From NCBI GenBank assembly GCA_025354885.1, contig JANXLY010000145.1, forward strand, positions 1 to 53,537: 53,537 bases of DNA. Direction: 5' to 3'. Numbering within the stretch: position 1 is the stretch's first letter; the number at the start of each line of letters is the position of its first letter. Position numbers and translations under genes: made by a program. The DNA comes from Acidobacteriota bacterium (GTDB lineage Bacteria > Acidobacteriota > Terriglobia > Bryobacterales > Bryobacteraceae). Positions 8,353 to 15,854 of the stretch are shown here, one piece after another. The notes below the pieces were generated by a model. That model saw only the letters and a program-made list of their open reading frames with translations, was not told where the DNA came from and searched no databases.

Positions 8353-9595
8353 ACACTGGGTGATCGTCTTCGCGGTCGTCCTCTCGATCGTCACCTACAT
8401 TGACCGCGTATCGATTTCCTTTGCCGGTCCGACGATGAGGGAAGACCTGAAGCTGAGTTCCGAGCAGTTTGGATGGGTGCTGGCTGCGTTTGCATGGGCT
8501 TACGCTTTGTTCGAGATTCCGGGCGGGTGGATGGGGGACAAGTTGGGTGCGCGCAAAGTTTTGACGCGCATTGTATTGTGGTGGAGTTTTTTCACCGCAG
8601 CCACTGGCTGGGCGATGAATTTCACTTACCTGATCGTGGTTCGCGCACTGTTCGGCGCAGGCGAGGCTGGTGCGTTTCCCAACATTACAAAGGCCTTTGC
8701 CACCTGGTTGCCGGCGCCGGAGAAAAGCAGAGCCCAGGGCATCGTCTGGATGAGCGCGCGCTGGGGCGGAGCATTTACGCCACTGCTGATGGCGGCGTTA
8801 TTTCAACTGATCGACTGGCGAACCGCATTTCAACTTTTTGCCGGGCTCGGTGTGATCTGGACAGCGGTTTTCTACGTCTGGTATCGAGACAATCCAAAGG
8901 ATCACAAGAGCGTCAACGCGCAGGAGCTGGAGATCATCGGCGATAGTGTGAAAATGGCCGATGACCATGGCAGTGTTCCGTGGGGACGATTTGCAGCTTC
9001 GCGCAGCATCTGGCTGCTCTGGATACAGTACTTCATGTTGAGCTACGGCTGGTATTTCTACATCACCTGGTTCCCAACTTATTTGAAGGAGGCATTGAAG
9101 TATGACCTCAAGGCCGGTGGCGCTCTTCTGAGCGGCATGCCCTTATTCCTTGGTGGCATCGGCTGCCTGGTGAGCGGCTTTTTGACTCCGCAGCTGGCTG
9201 TATGGATGGGTGACTCGCGCAAGGCGAGAAAGTACATGGCCGTTACTGGCATGACGATGGCAGGCACCCTACTGTTGATCGCAATGCAATTGAAGGAGCC
9301 GCTGGTGATTGTGGGTGTGATTGCGATGGCGAGTTTCTTCAATGACATCGTGATGCCGCCGGCCTGGAATACCTGCATGGATGTGGGTGGCAAGTTTGCC
9401 GGCACTCTATCGGGCAGCATGAACATGATGGGGAACTTTGCCGGTGGCGTTGCGCCCGTGGTAATCGGCTATGTTCTCAAATCAACCGGAAACGACTTCA
9501 CGGTGACCTTTTACATTTCAGCAGCAGCCTATTTCATCGGGGCATTATGCTGGCTGGGAATTGATTCGACACGTCCTCTTGATCACAAGGCCTGA
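8333..9595 (+). CDS. MFS transporter, anion:cation symporter (ACS)-like
   Basis: The ATG at 8333 lies inside the 3' end of cutA and gives 420 residues. The alternative frame extension to 8246 would lie wholly within cutA and is rejected. About 12 membrane helices can be followed. The first loop has GGWMGDKLGARKVL, the MFS motif between helices 2 and 3, and the N-terminus (IVTYIDRVSISFAGPTMREDLKLSSEQFGW) resembles the ACS group, which imports hexuronates, glucarate and other organic anions. The substrate is unknown. It is followed after 2 bases by the small membrane protein gene, so cutA, transporter and membrane protein are probably one transcript. Confidence 0.92.
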   Translation: MKPTNTRHWVIVFAVVLSIVTYIDRVSISFAGPTMREDLKLSSEQFGWVLAAFAWAYALFEIPGGWMGDKLGARKVLTRIVLWWSFFTAATGWAMNFTYLIVVRALFGAGEAGAFPNITKAFATWLPAPEKSRAQGIVWMSARWGGAFTPLLMAALFQLIDWRTAFQLFAGLGVIWTAVFYVWYRDNPKDHKSVNAQELEIIGDSVKMADDHGSVPWGRFAASRSIWLLWIQYFMLSYGWYFYITWFPTYLKEALKYDLKAGGALLSGMPLFLGGIGCLVSGFLTPQLAVWMGDSRKARKYMAVTGMTMAGTLLLIAMQLKEPLVIVGVIAMASFFNDIVMPPAWNTCMDVGGKFAGTLSGSMNMMGNFAGGVAPVVIGYVLKSTGNDFTVTFYISAAAYFIGALCWLGIDSTRPLDHKA

Positions 9596-9597
9596 CC

Positions 9598-10125
9598 ATG
9601 CGGCGATGGTTACGAAGGGCAGTCCGGTTGATCCTGCTGGCACTACTCGCGCTGGTCATTGCCTACGAGGAGTTGCAGTGGCGGCTCTCGGCCGTATTCG
9701 CTTTACTGGGTAAGCTGCCGGTATTTCGAAGCATCGAGAATTGGGCAACGGGGTTGCCGCCGTACGGGGCACTGGCACTGTTTGGATTTCCCACGGTTGT
9801 CCTGCTACCGCTGAAAATGCTTGCACTTTACTGGCTGGCTGGCGGCCAGAAAGTGTTGGGACTTGGAACGATCTTTGCGGCAAAAGTAATCGGCACAGCG
9901 CTGGTGGCGCGGATCTTTCAATTGACGCGGGGAGCACTATTGACGATTGGCTGGTGCCTGTGGATTTTTGAAAAAATCAGTGCGCTGCGAGAAGCCGCTT
10001 ACGGGGTTTGGAAGAAGATGCCGGTGGTCCGGTGGTGGAAGACACGATGGGCGAAAGAGAAGGCACGGGGCGGATTTTGGAAGCGGCGGTGGATGGCATT
10101 GCGAGACAAGGTAAAGAAGCGTTAG
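9598..10125 (+). CDS. Membrane protein of unknown function
   Basis: The 175-residue protein starts 2 bases after the transporter stop. It has a basic N-terminus (MRRWLRRAVR), a first membrane helix at about residues 10-25, two or three more hydrophobic stretches at 57-80, 84-100 and 108-125, and a very basic, Trp-rich C-terminal tail (WWKTRWAKEKARGGFWKRRW), which by the positive-inside rule should be cytoplasmic. No known domain is recognised. Position in the operon suggests co-expression with the MFS transporter but says nothing about function. Confidence 0.75.
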   Translation: MRRWLRRAVRLILLALLALVIAYEELQWRLSAVFALLGKLPVFRSIENWATGLPPYGALALFGFPTVVLLPLKMLALYWLAGGQKVLGLGTIFAAKVIGTALVARIFQLTRGALLTIGWCLWIFEKISALREAAYGVWKKMPVVRWWKTRWAKEKARGGFWKRRWMALRDKVKKR

Positions 10126-10225
10126 CGAAGGGCCGAGTTATGTAAAGAGTGCGTAAAGATTGGGGCTTTTGGGCTCTTTCCCGTAACTGGTGCGGCCAGA
10201 AGAGCGTCAAAAAAGGGTGACTCGT
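10126..10225. other. 100-base spacer upstream of the apbE-type gene
   Basis: The spacer between the small membrane protein gene and the ApbE-like start holds two GTAAAG copies (near 10142-10158), and an AAAAAAGGG ribosome site just before the ATG. One ten-base stretch, TTATGTAAAG, resembles the right arm of a dif site, but there is no matching left arm. No terminator hairpin was seen. Confidence 0.4.
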
Positions 10226-11533
10226 ATGAAGATGAATCCTGCTATTTTGCGGCGCGGCTTTTTGCTGGCGCCTTTTGCGACATTGGCTTACGGCGGCAGT
10301 AGCATCATCGAGACGCATCGCCGCGAGAATGTCCTTGGAACTTCGCTGGAACTGCTGGTGGATGGGGAAGCTGCGGGGGCGCTGAACGCATGCCTCTATG
10401 AAATAGAGCGGTTGCGCAGGATTCTGAGCACTTATGACGAGAACAGCGTGATTTCGGAGTGGATGAGAAGCGGGGAGTCGGGGGCAATACCTGTTGAGTT
10501 GAAGGAAGTGTTGCGCGCCTATGAGCACTGGAGTGAGGCAAGCGGCGGCGCGATTGCGGCTAAGCTCGACGGCAAATGGAATGTGAATGCTCTTGGCAAG
10601 AGCTACATAGTAGAGCGTGCGCTCGAGGCCGCGCGGCGGGCGGCGCCAAAAGCGCGGGGGCTTTTGTTGAATATTGGGGGAGACATTGCGGCGACAGGAT
10701 CGGCGTGGCGGATTGGGGTTTGCGATCCAGGTCGCTGGCAGGAGAATGCAGAAAAGCTGACAGAGCTTGTTTTGGCGGATGGAGCCGTTGCGACCAGCGG
10801 CGGGTATGAGCGAGGCGCGGCGCATCTGATCGATCCGCGCATCGGCCAGACAGCCCGAGGCGCAGCCAGTGCAACCGTTGTAGCTCGTGACGCAGTAACG
10901 GCGAATGCCCTTTCGACAGCGCTCTGTGTGCTCGGTCGCGAGCAAGGCAGACGCCTTGTGGAATCGGTGCCCGGAGCAGAATGTCTGGTGGTGGAACGGA
11001 ACGGAGATGTGTGGCGCAGCTCAGCTTTTGCGCGCTTGGAGAGGCCCATCGAAATGCGTCCAGCGGCGGCGCCTGCGTTGTGGCCCAAGGGACAACAACT
11101 GACCATCACGCTGACGCTCAAGACGATTGAAGGCTACCGTGTGCGCAGGCCCTATGTTGCAGTGTGGGCGGAAGACCTATCGGGCAAGCTGGTTCGTAAC
11201 ATCACGGTGTGGACCGAGAAGCGCCGCTGGTTGCCCGATCTTTTTGAGTGGTGGAAGAAGTCGGGGAGCAATGGTGGAGGTGCGAGTGTGACGCGCGCAA
11301 CGCGGGCACCAGGCCGCTACCAACTGTTATGGGATGGCCTCGATGATGCGGGCCAACCATTGCCCGAAGGCAAGTACAGGCTTGTCGTCGAGACGAATCG
11401 CGAGCATGGCAGCTATGCCAAAGAGAGCGGAGTGATCGAATGCGGGGCAAAGCCGGCGACGATGGTATTGCAAGAGACTGGAGAGTTTGAAGCGGTAACG
11501 CTGAGCTACGGAGCGGCTGGACAAGAGGCATGA
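10226..11533 (+). CDS. apbE: ApbE-family FAD:protein FMN transferase fused to a DUF2271 domain
   Basis: The start at 10226 has a good AAAAAGGG ribosome site; an earlier GTG at 10190 is less likely. The 435-residue protein begins with a leader (ILRRGFLLAPFATLAYGG), then an ApbE flavin-transferase domain with LLLNIGGDIAATG (the GGD block), SGGYERGAAHLIDPRIG (metal and FAD site) and TANALSTALCVLG. ApbE moves FMN onto Thr/Ser of exported partner proteins. From about residue 295 the C-terminal part (YVAVWAEDLSGKLVRNITVW...RWLPDLFEWWKK...GRYQLLWDGLDDAGQPLPEGKY) fits DUF2271, a beta-sandwich. Its stop overlaps the start of the PepSY-type gene (ATGA), so the two are translationally coupled. Confidence 0.88.
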   Translation: MKMNPAILRRGFLLAPFATLAYGGSSIIETHRRENVLGTSLELLVDGEAAGALNACLYEIERLRRILSTYDENSVISEWMRSGESGAIPVELKEVLRAYEHWSEASGGAIAAKLDGKWNVNALGKSYIVERALEAARRAAPKARGLLLNIGGDIAATGSAWRIGVCDPGRWQENAEKLTELVLADGAVATSGGYERGAAHLIDPRIGQTARGAASATVVARDAVTANALSTALCVLGREQGRRLVESVPGAECLVVERNGDVWRSSAFARLERPIEMRPAAAPALWPKGQQLTITLTLKTIEGYRVRRPYVAVWAEDLSGKLVRNITVWTEKRRWLPDLFEWWKKSGSNGGGASVTRATRAPGRYQLLWDGLDDAGQPLPEGKYRLVVETNREHGSYAKESGVIECGAKPATMVLQETGEFEAVTLSYGAAGQEA

Positions 11534-12102
11534 GTGCGATTCAAAAGGAGTTTATGAGATGGAGCCGGACCCTGCACATTTATGTTTCGCTGCTGGGCTT
11601 CACTTTGTTTCTGTTCTTTGCGCTGACCGGCATCCAGTTGACGCATGAGTCGTTTGGAATGGATGAGGCGAAGGCAAGTGAAGAGACGGTGAGTGTGCCG
11701 GAAGCTGTCGCGAAATCGGCGCAACGGGAACAGGTATTGGCTAGCTTGAAGCCACGCCTGGCAGTGGAGCGCTTTGAAGTGCGAGCGAATGAAATCGAGA
11801 TTTCACTGATGGGACCGGGCGAGCGGGCGCAGTTGAGAATTGCACGCGATACAGGCCACGGCGAGTTGCACCGGGAGAGGCGCGGTTGGGTGGGAGCGAT
11901 GGCGGATCTACACAAGGGAGCCGCAACAGGTTGGCTCTGGCGAATGTTGATGGACCTCACTTGCGCCTGGATCGTGGTGAGTTCAATTACGGGATTTTTG
12001 ATGGTGCTGTCGCTGCCAAAGCGAACGGCCTGGGGGCTGATCAGTGTGGCGATCGGAACACTGCTGGCACTTGCGGTTTACGCGCTTATTCCGGCGGGAT
12101 GA
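11530..12102 (+). CDS. PepSY-associated membrane protein
   Basis: The 190-residue protein has three likely membrane helices: residues 15-35 (LHIYVSLLGFTLFLFFALTG), about 135-160 and 165-185. Between the first two lies a PepSY-like exported domain (RFEVRANEIEISLMGPGERAQLRIARDTG). The LHKGAATGWLWRMLMDLTCAW stretch fits the PepSY-associated helix signature with a His that often binds haem. The 11530 start overlaps the ApbE stop by 4 bases; an ATG at 11554 has an AAGGAG site and is an alternative. It probably passes electrons across the membrane to a flavinylated partner. I did not see a clear flavinylation motif in it. Confidence 0.82.
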   Translation: MSAIQKEFMRWSRTLHIYVSLLGFTLFLFFALTGIQLTHESFGMDEAKASEETVSVPEAVAKSAQREQVLASLKPRLAVERFEVRANEIEISLMGPGERAQLRIARDTGHGELHRERRGWVGAMADLHKGAATGWLWRMLMDLTCAWIVVSSITGFLMVLSLPKRTAWGLISVAIGTLLALAVYALIPAG

Positions 12103-13555
12103 GCCGCAGCATTCCGAAGTTGACGCTGAGATCACGATCATCGTTGGGCGCGTTCCAGACTGGGCTAACGCGAATTTCCAACTCGTAGCGGGGAGCGGCG
12201 GGGAGATTCACCTCAAGGGCAAACAAGCCATTGCGATCGAGATGCCAAGCCTTGAGCGGCAGGCCATTGACGAACACTTCCACTACCGGACGGGGGCTTG
12301 CTTGCAGGATCGGTTCGGGGGCAAAGCCGCGCAATCGGAGCCGTTGTTCCCCGCCCTTCACATTTTCAAGCCAGGCAGAAGCACGAGCACCAATCCATCG
12401 ATATTTGTTTCCGTAAACCCCTTCAAGCTCGTGCCACCCATGACCAAGGTGCTTCTCGTGCGAGGGCAATGAGAAGTCGATAATATCGTTGCGGTCCCCA
12501 GGGTAGAGCTCGCGCTTGTCTTGCGAGGGAAGCAGATTGTAGACCCCATCATTGAGCAACGCTTCGTATGCACAGGAAGTGCAGCGCAAGGTCCGACTGG
12601 AATCGAGCTGCAAATCGGCACCACAATCGGGGCAGCGGAAGTAAGATTCAAAAGGCGGTTGAACGGGCAGGCTTGGCGGGTCACCAGCCTTGCGGCAAAT
12701 GGCAGCAAGAGTGCCTCCCATGAGGCGCGCAGCGCGCCACTGGGATTTATGCGGGTCAAGTTGAATCGCGATTTTCTTGACCCAACGTTCGGCCCAGCCA
12801 CGTTCCGGGACGTACAATTTGTACTCTTGTTCCGCGAAGTGTTTGGTGACAAGGCGATGCCAGTCGCTCAAATACATGCGGTGATTCTGATGGATTCCGA
12901 ATGATTCTTCCTGATGAGCGCCGATGACGTCTTTGACCAGAAAGCCCAAGAGTCCCCAGTCTGAAAGCTTGCGCTCCCAGGGCTTCATGGTGTCGTAGTA
13001 AGGGCAACGATAGATGCGAGCAGTGAGCAATCGGCGCATCGGTTCTTCAGCGAAGACGAAGATGCCGCCCGGAGCAAGCACGCGTTTCACTTCAAGAATT
13101 ACACTCTCGATATCCATGAATTGCGAGAGCATCTGAAAGGCAACCACCATGCGTAGCGAGTTGTCTTTGAAGGGCAGATGAAGCGCATCGCCGGCAACGA
13201 GAGTTGGGGATTTTTCCAGTTGCCATTTCTCGCGAAGCACGACGCCGTAGCGCAGGGAGTCTTCTGAAATGTCGAGCGCAAATCCCTCGGCTCCATACTT
13301 GTTGGCAAGCATGTAGCTGGAGTGGCCGGCGTTGGAGCCAATTTCTAGAAATGGAGTCATCGGCCCGATGAAATCGAGCATTTCGTCAAGGATTGCGCCA
13401 CGGCGTTCGTTTTCTTCGGCGTAGACGCGGAACGCGCGCTCGGGCTCACCGAGGCTGGCAAAGTTATGAAATTCTACTTCAGCGCGTTTGACGGAAAGTG
13501 ACTGGGCCGCGTCCTCGTGGGGAGTATCGGGCTCCGGTTTATTTTTTGTTTGCAT
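12086..13555 (-). CDS. SAM-dependent methyltransferase with a Trm112-like zinc ribbon
   Basis: The 489-residue protein has a class I methyltransferase domain at about 55-190. Motif I reads FLEIGSNAGHSSYML, the acidic motif II position is in FALDISED, and GDALHLPFKDNSLRMVV holds the third motif. Between about 310 and 345 is a four-Cys ribbon (CPDCGADL...CTSC), like the Trm112/UPF0434 zinc ribbon. The last 130 residues form a separate beta-rich domain (EPILQASPRPVVEVFVNGLPL...). The substrate is unknown; a polysaccharide or lipid-linked glycan is possible given the layout. Its start overlaps the upstream barrel-less amidohydrolase gene by 17 bases, and its end overlaps the PepSY gene's end by 17 bases. 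Confidence 0.85.
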   Translation of the reverse strand: MQTKNKPEPDTPHEDAAQSLSVKRAEVEFHNFASLGEPERAFRVYAEENERRGAILDEMLDFIGPMTPFLEIGSNAGHSSYMLANKYGAEGFALDISEDSLRYGVVLREKWQLEKSPTLVAGDALHLPFKDNSLRMVVAFQMLSQFMDIESVILEVKRVLAPGGIFVFAEEPMRRLLTARIYRCPYYDTMKPWERKLSDWGLLGFLVKDVIGAHQEESFGIHQNHRMYLSDWHRLVTKHFAEQEYKLYVPERGWAERWVKKIAIQLDPHKSQWRAARLMGGTLAAICRKAGDPPSLPVQPPFESYFRCPDCGADLQLDSSRTLRCTSCAYEALLNDGVYNLLPSQDKRELYPGDRNDIIDFSLPSHEKHLGHGWHELEGVYGNKYRWIGARASAWLENVKGGEQRLRLRGFAPEPILQASPRPVVEVFVNGLPLKAWHLDRNGLFALEVNLPAAPRYELEIRVSPVWNAPNDDRDLSVNFGMLRLIPPE

Positions 13556-13943
13556 CCATCCATTCGCCTGATCTCATGACGCGCATCGGACTGGCGAGCA
13601 GGAGAGGATTTTCGAGAGGATTGCCTGAAAGCAGAAAAAGGTCGGCGGAAGCACCGTATTCGAGACGGGCTCCCATTTGGGTCGGCACGATAAAAAGGCC
13701 GGTGGCATTGGTGCGGATTGCGTTCTCAGGAATTTTCAGACCCTTTGAGGAGGAGGCAATCACGACGTTGCCAAGCTCGACGAGCACCAGCGCATCCGGG
13801 ATGGGAGGCCGGCCGGTGCCGTCAATCAGAGTGCCGCCAATGATGGCTTTCGGTGGAGGAGCAGGGCGAGAATCATAAGCCGTAGTTCCACAGGAAACAA
13901 GGAGAAGAATGGCACTGAGGCCAAGAGCTCGAAGACACAACAT
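13539..13943 (-). CDS. Lipoprotein made of an amidohydrolase beta-sandwich with no catalytic barrel
   Basis: The 134-residue product has a lipobox (LLVSC, Cys18). Residues 33-86 (IIGGTLIDGTGRPPIPDALVLV...IRTNATGLFIVP) match the N-terminal sandwich strands of amidohydrolases, including the turn into the first barrel strand. Residues 90-127 (MGARLEYGASADLFLLSGNPLENPLLLASPMRVMRSGEW) match the C-terminal sandwich strands. The barrel of roughly 250-300 residues that normally sits between them, with all metal ligands (HxH, Lys, His, Asp), is absent. The frame is intact. The gene starts directly after the HAD gene's TAA. It may be a decayed enzyme kept as a small lipoprotein, or a functional beta-sandwich. 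Confidence 0.85.
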   Translation of the reverse strand: MLCLRALGLSAILLLVSCGTTAYDSRPAPPPKAIIGGTLIDGTGRPPIPDALVLVELGNVVIASSSKGLKIPENAIRTNATGLFIVPTQMGARLEYGASADLFLLSGNPLENPLLLASPMRVMRSGEWMDANKK

Positions 13944-14624
13944 TTAACTATCTATTATCTCCGATGGAAGGCTTCGAATGTCATCCAGGAGAAAATCTGG
14001 TGCAAAAGCAGACAATTCTTCACGGGTCATGGGGCCTGTTGTAACGCTGATGATGGCGATTCCATTTTCGCGGGCAGCACGAATGTCGTTGAGATGATCG
14101 CCGACCAGATAGATGGGTGCATCCGGGGCACACAAGCGCTGGCGACGAGCCTGCGATATGGCGAGCTGTGCGAGTTCAGCGCGAGTGCGGCCCATCTCGG
14201 CGAAGGCTCCAAAGTGAAAGCAATGTCGCAGGCCGGCCTGATGCATTTTGTGCCAGCCGATGCGTGAGAGGTTCCCTGTAACAAGGCCACAGGCGATGCC
14301 GCGACGTTTGAGGCGGGCAAGAAAGGGCCGCATACCAGGGCAGACCCTGTGACGCAAATCAGGGCAGATGCGAGGGTAATGGCGCTGTGCTGATGCGACA
14401 ATGCCGGGCATCCACTGGCCAATGCGCTTGTCGGCTACTCCGGCCTGACTGAGCATCAGGCGAACAATGTCCCGATCAAGCATGCCAGCAACAGGAACGC
14501 CTTCCGTTGTGATGTGGCGACCTGCTGCGAGCGAGGCCGCGTGTTCGAGAGCAAGACGGTGGTGAGGGCCTGCTCGCGAGAGCAGCGTGCCATCAATATC
14601 GAAAAGAAAGAGAGGCTGGGCCAA
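13944..14624 (-). CDS. HAD-superfamily phosphatase (phosphoglycolate-phosphatase-like)
   Basis: The product of about 226 residues is read from TTG at 14624, because the open frame to 14726 would overlap the divergent gene at 14651. It has the HAD motifs in order: FDIDGTLL with the nucleophile Asp and the acid/base Asp, GLVTGN as motif II, and YLVGDHLNDIRAA as motif IV. A helical cap lies between, as in phosphoglycolate phosphatase. Substrates of this family are small phosphate esters. Its stop abuts the barrel-less amidohydrolase gene, so HAD, lipoprotein and methyltransferase are probably one transcript. The start is only moderately certain. Confidence 0.85.
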   Translation of the reverse strand: MAQPLFLFDIDGTLLSRAGPHHRLALEHAASLAAGRHITTEGVPVAGMLDRDIVRLMLSQAGVADKRIGQWMPGIVASAQRHYPRICPDLRHRVCPGMRPFLARLKRRGIACGLVTGNLSRIGWHKMHQAGLRHCFHFGAFAEMGRTRAELAQLAISQARRQRLCAPDAPIYLVGDHLNDIRAARENGIAIISVTTGPMTREELSAFAPDFLLDDIRSLPSEIIDS

Positions 14625-14650
14625 CCTACGATAGTAAGATAAAAGAACGA

Positions 14651-15154
14651 ATGCAGGTATTGCAGGCAGCAGGGGAGAAGTACATTCTTCTCGAATTGGA
14701 ACAGGAAGCGCTTGGCGGAATCGCAAGTCAGGCGGGATTCGATCTCAAAATCGAAGAGACCCAGCGAGTCTGGATCGTAGACCTGACAGCGCAGGAGCGG
14801 CAGTCGCCGCTACTGCTGTTTGATGCTGCGGATCCGGGGAATCTAGGGTGGTTTTCGCGCTGCCAATTCTATGTGGATGGTGCGAGCGGAAATGTGTTGC
14901 AGACTCCAATCGCGATTGCAAACATACGCGATAAACGCGGCAATCTTTTGCAGAACGGATTGCGGATGCATATTTCCAAAGAGCTATCCGCGAACTTCAA
15001 GTTGCCGGGCAGAGTGGCAGTGAATGAACAAATGATCTACCAGGTTTTTTACAATCTGCTGCACGCCTTGCAAAACGTGGGCGTTGGATTGTGCGGGGGC
15101 CCAAGCGTGAGAGCACTGGCAGGACGTGGAGAAAACGCGGCACTGCGGTCATAG
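14651..15154 (+). CDS. Conserved-looking protein of unknown function
   Basis: The 167-residue protein is not recognised. It has no signal peptide and no membrane helix. The first half is acidic and alternates strand and helix (YILLELEQEALGGIASQAGFDLKIEETQRVWIVDLTAQ). In the second half a polar stretch (RMHISKELSANFKLPGRVAVNEQMIYQVFYNLLHALQ) looks like helices. The gene begins the plus-strand set with the TIGR04283-type glycosyltransferase and the secreted protein after it; gaps are 13 and 9 bases. The start ATG has a weak upstream purine run (GATAAAAGAACGA). Confidence 0.6.
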   Translation: MQVLQAAGEKYILLELEQEALGGIASQAGFDLKIEETQRVWIVDLTAQERQSPLLLFDAADPGNLGWFSRCQFYVDGASGNVLQTPIAIANIRDKRGNLLQNGLRMHISKELSANFKLPGRVAVNEQMIYQVFYNLLHALQNVGVGLCGGPSVRALAGRGENAALRS

Positions 15155-15167
15155 GTAGCGGCTGTCA

Positions 15168-15845
15168 ATGCTCGTATCGATCATTGTCCCTGTATTGAAC
15201 GAGGCCGCTGGCATTGCAGAACTGCTACGGATGACAGGCAGGCTCGGTGCGCGCGAAGTGATCCTGGTGGATGGTGGATCGATCGACGGAACAAGGGAAA
15301 TTGCAAAAAGCCTGGGTGCAGTTGTCGTCGAATCTGCGCCAGGGCGCGGACCACAAATGAATGCCGGTGCAGCGCAGGCGACAGGAGAAGTGTTGCTCTT
15401 TCTGCACGCCGATGTTCGATTGCGAGAGAACGCGTTGTCGAAACTGGTAACCAGTTTGAGCGACCCTCGCAAGAGAGGGGGCATCTTCGACGTCCACTTT
15501 GATGGCGACGACTGGATCGCGCGCAGCTTTTATCTGATATACCACTGGCGCCGTTACCTGGGCATTTTTTATGGCGATGCCGGGATCTTTGTGCGGCGTG
15601 AGGTATTTAAGGAGATGGGAGGATTCAAGCCCTATCCGATCATGGAGGACTATGAATTCGGCCGACGGCTCTTTGGCAGGGGAGGCAGGATGGCTATTCT
15701 GGACGAACCGATTTATGTCTCTGACCGGCGCTGGCGCAAGGTTGGGCTGCGGCGCACGTTATTTGTCTGGGTTGTCATCCAGACCGCGTACAGCCTCGGA
15801 TATCCAGCGGAACGTCTAGGCCGTCTGTATCGTCAAATTCGCTAA
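15168..15845 (+). CDS. TIGR04283-like family 2 glycosyltransferase
   Basis: The 225-residue protein has the GT-A fold of the TIGR04283 group. The opening is VSIIVPVLNEAAGIAELL, then EVILVDGGSIDGT, then GRGPQMNAGAAQATGEVLLFLHADVRL, whose HADV takes the place of the usual DxD. The FKPYPIMEDYEFGRRLF and VSDRRW blocks complete the family pattern. This family often stands beside radical-SAM or selenium-domain proteins, and in some organisms it acts in arsenosugar synthesis; no such partner is in view here, so the acceptor is unknown. It is cytoplasmic by sequence. Confidence 0.9.
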   Translation: MLVSIIVPVLNEAAGIAELLRMTGRLGAREVILVDGGSIDGTREIAKSLGAVVVESAPGRGPQMNAGAAQATGEVLLFLHADVRLRENALSKLVTSLSDPRKRGGIFDVHFDGDDWIARSFYLIYHWRRYLGIFYGDAGIFVRREVFKEMGGFKPYPIMEDYEFGRRLFGRGGRMAILDEPIYVSDRRWRKVGLRRTLFVWVVIQTAYSLGYPAERLGRLYRQIR

Positions 15846-15854
15846 GGAGTCTCG

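Noticed and set aside
10131..10150. TTATGTAAAG resembling the right half of a dif site
   Set aside because: No matching left arm (TAA-side of a XerC site) and no spacer match. It is far from the skew switch region.
9977..10945. 322-codon minus-strand frame opposite the membrane protein and ApbE genes
   Set aside because: It spans two supported plus-strand genes and has no recognisable motifs.
11850..11930. Possible flavinylation site in the PepSY-type protein (GAAT)
   Set aside because: The GAAT lies inside the normal LHKG helix signature of PepSY-associated proteins, not in an exposed loop like NqrC or RnfG sites.
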